Shown here: positions 61,801 through 64,000 of the stretch, piece by piece
Layout of the letters: the number at the start of each line of letters is the position of its first letter
How positions within the stretch are numbered: the stretch's first letter is position 1
Origin: Anisus vortex
Taxonomy: Eukaryota; Mollusca; Gastropoda; Planorbidae
DNA: 64,000 nt
Assembly (NCBI GenBank): GCA_949126835.1
Contig: OX421494.1
Span: forward strand, 3,727,201-3,791,200
Direction of reading: 5' to 3'
Translations under genes and position numbers: made by a program
The notes under the pieces: model-generated
Database searches by the model: none
What the model was told of the DNA's origin: nothing
The model's input: the letters and a program-made list of their open reading frames with translations, nothing else

Positions 61801-62796
61801 TCTCAAATTCACATATTCAGACACGAGCAGCAACTACAGCAGAAGATAATAAACCAGGCCAGGGGGCGGCAACCTACGGCATGCGTGCCATACTTGGCAC
61901 GCCAAGCCATTTTCAATAGCAAAAGACTCCAAAAGAGACAAATTAGAATATCTTCTACAAAAAAAAAGGAAGTTTGGTTTGACTTATAGGCTGTTGGCAA
62001 ACTGAATGAATTAGAAATCCTAATTTGGCACATTGTTAATTTGTTATCAAAAGAGTGCCAGCCCCTGTAATAAACCGCCCCGACGTAAGACGGCCTACAC
62101 ATATAACAATATAAGACGGCCTACACATATAACAATATTTATATAAGACGGCCTACACATATAACAATATAAGACGGCATACACATATAACAATATAAGA
62201 CGGCCTACACATATAACAATATATGACGTCCTACACATATAACAATATAAGACGGCCTACACATATAACAATATAAGACGGCCTACACATATAACAATAT
62301 AAGACGGCCTACACATATAACAATGTAAGACGGCCTACACATATAACAATATAAGACGGCCTACACATATAACAATATAAGACGGCCTACACATATAACA
62401 ATATAAGACGGCCTACACATATAACAATGTAAGACGGCCTACACATATAACAATATAAGACGGCCTACACATATAACAATACTGAGCATGCAAACTCGGG
62501 GACTATATAATACATGCATGTAAATATATTATTCCACGAATCCTCCACAGAGTCGAGACATTCTATCCAGAACCAAACAAGCCAGAGATGCGCTAAGAAA
62601 CGACAACGAAAGGCTGCGGCAGAACAGCGGGTTGCTAGGCAACGAGCCGCTGCTGCGAGACTTCGAGGCACAGAAAGATGAAGCCACCGTCCTACTGAGT
62701 CAGATCGAGAAGCTCAAAATGAGGCACGCGGAAATGACCCTGAACTGCAACCAGGTCAGGCAGAAGATTGACCAGGTGAAAACTGCCCAAGAGTAA
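39080..62796 (+). CDS. CCDC96: CCDC96 (CFAP184), ciliary coiled-coil protein (12 exons)
   Basis: Exons: 39110-39124 (an in-frame ATG at 39080 would add 10 residues), 40240-40417, 40670-41026, 42592-42692, 43871-44006 (or from 43868), 44604-44707, 46430-46580, 47249-47442, 48984-49103, 49950-50042, 61653-61790, 62551-62796. All phases agree: about 610 residues. Residues 1-275 are acidic and low-complexity (a Glu run, then Val/Asp/Ala repeats). From about 290 on it is coiled coil. The C-terminal third (LIDFEQLKIENQTYNEKIEE, TVQVLTHLKEKLQFV, RTKQARDALRNDNERLRQ, LLGNEPLLRDFE) is diagnostic of CCDC96, DUF4201 family. CCDC96 pairs with CCDC113 at the base of axonemal radial spoke 3 and affects ciliary beating. 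Intron 7 is GC-AG (ATGG|GCAAGT at 46581). Intron 10 is 11.6 kb and full of repeats. Confidence 0.95.
39850..40176 (+). mobile_element. Two LINE family A 3' ends in CCDC96 intron 1
   Basis: A decayed copy at about 39850-40016 (GGCATTGAATTGCTTGCCTG, then AGAAGGAGGGTCTGTAAC) and a cleaner one at 40066-40176. The second has AACACTAATAAAAATGCAA, the GACGC...GCGTC hairpin and the TATAAGATAAGATA tail. Both are on the sense strand of CCDC96. Confidence 0.8.
41850..42012 (+). mobile_element. SINE A-like copy in CCDC96 intron 3
   Basis: tRNA-like head GTTGCTAGTTTGTCAGGCTA with B box GGGTTCAAACCCTG (41907-41920), followed by GATAATCTTCTCAGGAGGAA and a TATAAGATGGG end. The tail hairpin is altered, so it is an old or variant copy. 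Confidence 0.6.
42360..42511. mobile_element. hAT-type MITE, inverted and shortened copy, CCDC96 intron 3
   Basis: Inverted ends AGGGGTCGGCAACCTTTTG and ATAGGTTGCCGACCCC. The internal GTGCCAAAGTAGGATTTCTA is the reverse complement of the right part of the 204 bp copies at 53525 and 57747. The target duplication is not clear. Confidence 0.75.
42790..42995 (-). mobile_element. SINE B copy, strongly degenerate, CCDC96 intron 4
   Basis: Minus-strand copy: AAGGTTCAAATCCTAGCAAA (B box region) near 42940-42960 and CCATACAAGGGGATTG (body remnant) near 42799. The order agrees with the better copies at 49140 and 57305. Confidence 0.5.
43105..43185. mobile_element. 81 bp TTAA-ended miniature element, copy 1 (CCDC96 intron 4)
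   Basis: Starts TTAACCCTTACAGTCC and ends CGGGAAGGGTTAA; the core is GCGCGTATATAGCGGAACTG. Two other copies of exactly the same length lie at 47539 and 58289. The TTAACCCTT inverted ends match the start of the piggyBac ends at 25048, so a minimal piggyBac-like MITE is plausible. Confidence 0.8.
43700..43840 (-). mobile_element. SINE B fragment, degenerate, CCDC96 intron 4
   Basis: Head region on the minus strand: AGACCCTGGGTTCAAATCAT at about 43798-43820, preceded by an unclear A-box half. Only the tRNA-like part is recognisable. Confidence 0.45.
44025..44325. repeat. Degenerate tandem repeat TAGGTTTATT(T/G)AA..., CCDC96 intron 5
   Basis: About 12-14 imperfect units of roughly 20-25 bp built on TAGGTTTATTTAAATTTATT, alternating with TAGGTTTATTGAAGTTTATT. 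It begins right after exon 5. Confidence 0.85.
45300..46000. other. CCDC96 intron 6 interior, unclassified
   Basis: Around 45340-45740 the composition is less AT-biased and includes CAGCTCGATTGGACGATGGG and AAGCAAGCAACCAACCAAGC, which looks like an old insertion rather than unique intron. Neither strand gives a protein I recognise, and I see no terminal repeats. Confidence 0.35.
46628..46885 (-). mobile_element. LINE family A 3' end (minus), CCDC96 intron 7
   Basis: Minus-strand copy: the low-coordinate end is the tail and hairpin (TTATCTTATTATCTTATACA, AAGAAGATTATTGCATCC). It runs into the decayed WNGLPEQ region (GGCAACCCATTCCATGC) and the KYSFF-like block at about 46800. Confidence 0.8.
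46950..47168 (-). mobile_element. SINE B copy (minus), CCDC96 intron 7
   Basis: tRNA-like head on the minus strand starting at about 47168: GGGGCACAGTGGTGAGTGG (A box) and GGTTCCGGGTTCAAATCC (B box, about 47113-47130). Then come the body GGTGAAAGCTAGGGTATCCC and the 3' part CCATAATATGCCACGGCAAT. It is one of the clearer copies. Confidence 0.78.
47539..47619. mobile_element. 81 bp TTAA-ended miniature element, copy 2 (CCDC96 intron 8)
   Basis: Same length, ends and core as the copy at 43105, with only a few substitutions (CAGTCCCGGG, AGGTTGGTACGG). Intact inverted ends TTAACCCTT and AAGGGTTAA. Confidence 0.8.
47750..47992 (+). mobile_element. LINE family A 3' end, strongly degenerate, CCDC96 intron 8
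   Basis: Shows TCTCTTTCTTCCTAAGTG, GGAATGGGTTGCTTGAA and CACAGATATGCGTAG in the family order. The hairpin is lost and the AAATAAGAAGATAAAA tail is decayed. Confidence 0.55.
49140..49375 (-). mobile_element. SINE B copy (minus), CCDC96 intron 9
   Basis: 3' part first in plus orientation: GGGCCGGTGAAGCAGCCTTC, CACGGTATACTAGGGGATTG, CAGGGGCGCCCTCTAGTGG. Then the head TCACCAGGATTTAAACCGAG with a decayed B box. Confidence 0.75.
49630..49868 (-). mobile_element. SINE B copy (minus), second in CCDC96 intron 9
   Basis: TGGGCTAGTGAAGCAGCGTT, CAGCGCAATGACCAGCTGCC, TTCACTAGGATTTGATCCC (B box complement) and CTACCACTAGACTGCTGTGC (A-box half). Nearly full length, and 255 bp from the previous copy. Confidence 0.78.
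50044..50793. repeat. 44 bp minisatellite, ~17 copies, abutting the exon 10 splice donor of CCDC96
   Basis: Unit TTAGATTGTTTATGTTCATT + AGCAACTGAAGCTTAAATCA + TTCT. The array begins at the T of the GT donor that follows exon 10 (exon ends 50042). Copies differ mainly at TTTATG/TTTGTG and CATT/CCTT, so variant types can be ordered along the array. The first unit supplies donor positions +2 onward. Confidence 0.97.
50899..51061 (+). mobile_element. SINE A copy, CCDC96 intron 10
   Basis: Head CCGGCCAGTCCTGGGGTTAG, a partly duplicated CTG(C/T)CGCACCGATTCCTG segment, then CTGCAGGAGTTTTGGGCC. The tail hairpin is GACGTAATAATCTTCTATCT with AGAAGGACCGTC, followed by TTATAAGA. B box altered. Confidence 0.8.
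51062..52860. other. CCDC96 intron 10, first interior part, nothing recognised
   Basis: No exon or confident mobile element. A GC-richer patch with CTCTCCCCGGGGCCTCC near 51210-51250 may be an old insertion. Around 52590-52610 there is a short CA run, and T-rich tracts follow near 52700-52770. Confidence 0.5.
52863..53072. repeat. 19 bp tandem repeat, ~11 copies
   Basis: Units like TCCTCTCATACTCCCATTG, with variable units in the middle and last part. Open frames across it are by-products of a repeat with no early stop codons and are not genes. Confidence 0.9.
53517..53736. mobile_element. hAT-type MITE, 204 bp (53525-53728)
   Basis: Ends CAGGGGTCGGCAACCTACGG and AAAAGGTTGCCTACCCCTG (inverted). 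Flanks TTCTAGAA and TTCTATAA are a near-perfect 8 bp target duplication of the hAT kind. There is no coding capacity. The copy at 57747 has the same length. Confidence 0.9.
54002..54021. repeat. Poly-G tract after ACACAC
   Basis: About 20 consecutive G follow a short CA run. Length may be unreliable in the assembly. Confidence 0.85.
54083..54690. repeat. Purine (GA)-rich low-complexity block with a 75 bp duplication
   Basis: Two GA-rich blocks (54083-54290 and 54415-54690) separated by unique sequence. Within the second, a 75 bp unit starting GAAAGACGAGACGGAG occurs at 54486 and again at 54561. Nearly all purines are on the plus strand, so triplex or H-DNA formation is possible. Confidence 0.9.
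55082..55387. mobile_element. MITE with perfect 28 bp terminal inverted repeats
   Basis: The left arm 55089-55116 begins AAAGACTATAATAAGATGG and is matched exactly, inverted, by 55351-55378. TTATAAC occurs just outside on the left (55082-55088) and two bases after the right arm (55381-55387), a likely 7 bp target duplication. About 290 bp, non-coding. Family not recognised. Confidence 0.85.
55780..56400. repeat. Simple-sequence cluster: poly-C runs and CA repeats
   Basis: C runs near 55780-55796, 55961-55971, 56022-56038 and 56639-56650, with CACACA stretches between 56120 and 56400. The long frames seen here are compositional artefacts. Confidence 0.8.
57305..57592 (-). mobile_element. SINE B copy, full length and well preserved (minus)
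   Basis: Minus strand from about 57592: GGGCACGGTGGTGGAAGG (A-box region) and GGTCCTGGGTTCGAATCC (perfect B box GGTTCGAATCC, about 57511-57530). Then GAAGACTAGGATTTGTTCCC, the body and the end CCACCGGCCCTACGGATCAA. It is the reference copy for SINE B here. Confidence 0.88.
57747..57950. mobile_element. hAT-type MITE, 204 bp, second copy
   Basis: Ends CAGGTATCGGCAACCTACGG and AAAAGGTGCCGACCCCTG; same length and body as the copy at 53525 (GGCACGCTGAATGAATTAGA). Flanking octamers ATCTAGCC and ATATAGTG agree at 5 of 8 positions. Confidence 0.85.
58289..58369. mobile_element. 81 bp TTAA-ended miniature element, copy 3 (CCDC96 intron 10)
   Basis: Same length, ends and core as the copies at 43105 and 47539, with only isolated substitutions (CATAAATAGAAGTAGG). 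TTAA at both borders. Confidence 0.8.
58862..59055. repeat. GA-rich microsatellite block
   Basis: Long AG-dinucleotide runs interrupted by GATA, CTAAA and CAG words. The open frame on the opposite strand (Ser/Leu-rich) is an artefact. Confidence 0.9.
59056..60300. other. CCDC96 intron 10, late interior, nothing recognised
   Basis: No exon or confident mobile element. The segment 59650-59800 is GC-richer (CCCCACCCCTACGGTCCC) and may be an old insertion. Confidence 0.45.
60301..60384. repeat. 42 bp direct duplication
   Basis: ATTTCTGTATCGATCTGGAT at 60301 recurs at 60343, and both units end AAGGATAAGATA. The two copies are identical. Confidence 0.9.
60535..60716 (+). mobile_element. SINE A copy directly followed by LINE family B
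   Basis: GGACGGCTGGTCCTACTG (head), GTCGCGGGTTCTATCCC (B box), a degenerate body, CTGCTGGAGATTTGGGCC and the tail GGACGTAATTAATTATTTTC with TCTAGAAGGAACGTG and TTATAAGATG. It ends exactly where LINE B begins. Confidence 0.8.
60717..61225 (+). mobile_element. LINE family B, 5'-truncated 3' end with coding remnant
   Basis: An open stretch to 61044 encodes HAHPLHDNYIRSSRSGR and RNSFVPQSVR, typical of the C-terminal end of LINE reverse transcriptases. It stops at TGA (61042-61044). The 3' UTR ends GGATCAATAAAGTTTTCTTA. It is the sense copy of the antisense fragments at 6093 and 11635. Confidence 0.8.
61380..61502 (-). mobile_element. LINE family A fragment (minus), CCDC96 intron 10
   Basis: AATGATGTTAATTTGTTGTC, then ACAACCCATTCCCTGCCCGA and ATGCCACTTG, the complement of the WNGLPEQ region. 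The tail and hairpin are lost. Confidence 0.6.
61847..62075. mobile_element. hAT-type MITE, third copy in this orientation, CCDC96 intron 11
   Basis: Body GGCAACCTACGGCATGCGTG ... AGAGTGCCAGCCCCTG, flanked by a perfect octamer TAATAAAC at 61847-61854 and 62068-62075. Five extra bases (CAGGC) precede the usual CAGGGG start on the left. Confidence 0.85.
62085..62482. repeat. 26 bp minisatellite, ~15 copies, CCDC96 intron 11
   Basis: Unit AAGACGGCCTACACATATAA + CAATAT. One copy has a ~10 bp insertion (TTATAT-containing) and a few have single changes (GACGTC, AATGT). The units are contiguous with no spacers. Confidence 0.96.
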
Positions 62797-63566
62797 CAAC
62801 AACCGCAGTTTGGGCTTAAATGATTAATGTATCTGCAATTTTGTATTATAAATACTTTATTATTATAAATATTTTATGAACCTCTTCAAGTAATAAACTT
62901 GATATCAAATACTTGCAAGTAATGTTTTGTTGTTTATTTATGACATTTTCATAGTGGAAGTGACCGCGAAATGTAGTCTCTGTTTGATGTGTACTTAATG
63001 TAGCCAACGCGTGTGTGTGTGTCGTCTGCATCTGAACTCTGAACTGCTGATCTTCATTTACACGGCTGAGTCACACACCTTCACTTACCTATAAGATTTA
63101 TAAAACCTTTTAAAAAAAAAAGGTAAAATACGAATTATCCAAGACTTTAAAAATATTTTTTAAACATTTATTTCTTATTCCATACTTCTAAAACAAATAA
63201 TCTATTGGTAATGGTATGAATGTATAAATTTTGTATGTGACGTAAATTGCCAAATTTTACTTTTTTTTTTTCTCTTGTTTGTTCGGCATTCATTAACAGG
63301 AAGTCTTCTCCCTGTGCAAATAAACAAAATGGTTTAGGTCATTGTTTTTACACAAATGAAGACTTGTGGCAGAAGTTAAAACAGGAAACCCATCAGCCAA
63401 TAGATAGCTAGACGGAAATGGTGATAGATTGGCCACTCGTTCAGAAAGCCAACTGAAGACATCACGAGACAAGCACCCCAAACTCCAATGGAACCAACAG
63501 AGCCAAAGAAAGAAAAGATGGCATGCCTAAGACAACGTGGAGAAGATCGTGCGAAGAAGAAATTAA
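62797..63566. other. 3' flank of CCDC96, no further gene seen
   Basis: A likely polyadenylation signal AATAAA is at 62892-62897, about 95 bases after the stop. Beyond that is AT-rich sequence. From about 63380 to 63566 it turns purine-rich and could be an old retroposon, but no family is recognised. Confidence 0.5.
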
Positions 63567-63735
63567 GCAGTGCGGCATGGGATGAACTAAAGAACAGAGT
63601 GCTATTGAAGACTAGTTGCTTGAAGCAGTGCGGCATGGGATGAACTAAAGAACAGAGTGCTATTGAAGACTAGTTGCTTGAAGCAGTGCGGCATGGGATG
63701 AACTAAAGAGTGCTATTAGAGACTAGTTGCTTGAG
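63567..63735. repeat. 58 bp tandem repeat, 3 copies
   Basis: Units starting GCAGTGCGGCATGGGATGAA at 63567, 63625 and 63683. The third is shortened by about 8 bases. They form the end of the purine-rich block described above. Confidence 0.9.
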
Positions 63736-64000
63736 GCCATTTGCTCCACAAGAAATGCAAGGAAATAAATTATACCTTGAGTATCAAAGGTCCGTTTCGG
63801 GGGCAATAAACTATTTTTTAATACGTAGGCTACAGCTCCAATTATAATTAACATTTTTAGGTGTTGTATATCGCAGGTTCCTACTTTTGCAGGTTTTACA
63901 CAATTCTGGAAGTTCGCCAGATTTGTACCTATGATACACTCACCAAACTAATGTTAGTTAAAGTCCCTCTGTGTTTGTATGGGGGGGGGGGCTGATGTTC

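Noticed and set aside
62085..62482. Regular 26 bp repeats could suggest a CRISPR array
   Set aside because: Units are contiguous with no unique spacers, in a eukaryotic intron. It is a minisatellite.

Overview
This is a 64 kb piece of an animal nuclear genome. Most genes are split by GT-AG introns. The DNA is AT-rich, packed with retroposon 3' ends, tRNA-derived SINEs, MITEs and minisatellites, and peppered with the palindrome TAGGCCTA. Gene content (cilium proteins, an hnRNP, RNF181) and repeat style point to a mollusc, most likely a gastropod. That assignment is inference; no single marker proves it.

Four host genes can be assembled exon by exon with phases that agree. (1) 613-8778, minus: a 15-exon gene for a ~931-residue protein of eight EF-hand-like modules, probably ciliary. 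(2) 17827-28057, plus: a 9-exon hnRNP A/B-D type RNA-binding protein of 332 residues with two RRMs, RGG and Gly/Tyr-rich tails. (3) 31130-38647, minus: RNF181, a 154-residue RING-H2 ubiquitin ligase in 5 exons. (4) 39110-62796, plus: CCDC96 (CFAP184), a ~610-residue ciliary coiled-coil protein in 12 exons. RNF181 and CCDC96 are head to head with ~430 bp between start codons; hnRNP and RNF181 converge.

The rest is largely mobile DNA. Intron 3 of RNF181 holds a ~3.5 kb DNA transposon (about 32824-36303) with inverted ends, subterminal repeats and a three-exon DDE-like transposase gene broken by one frameshift. Intron 7 of the hnRNP gene holds a decayed piggyBac element with intact TTAA ends (25048-26406). 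An APE-type LINE with dead reverse transcriptase lies at 12540-15868. Two further LINE families are present only as 5'-truncated 3' ends. One of them (called A here) shares its 3' hairpin and (TAAGA)n-like tail with a tRNA-derived SINE (SINE A), a LINE/SINE partnership with a covarying base pair. A second tRNA-derived SINE (SINE B), 204 bp hAT MITEs, a 257 bp hAT MITE with a perfect 8 bp target duplication, three identical-length 81 bp TTAA-ended elements and a 28 bp-TIR MITE complete the set.

Several tandem arrays sit in introns (41 bp x5, 44 bp x17, 26 bp x~15). Two of them touch splicing signals. No CRISPR array, rRNA or functional tRNA gene was found.
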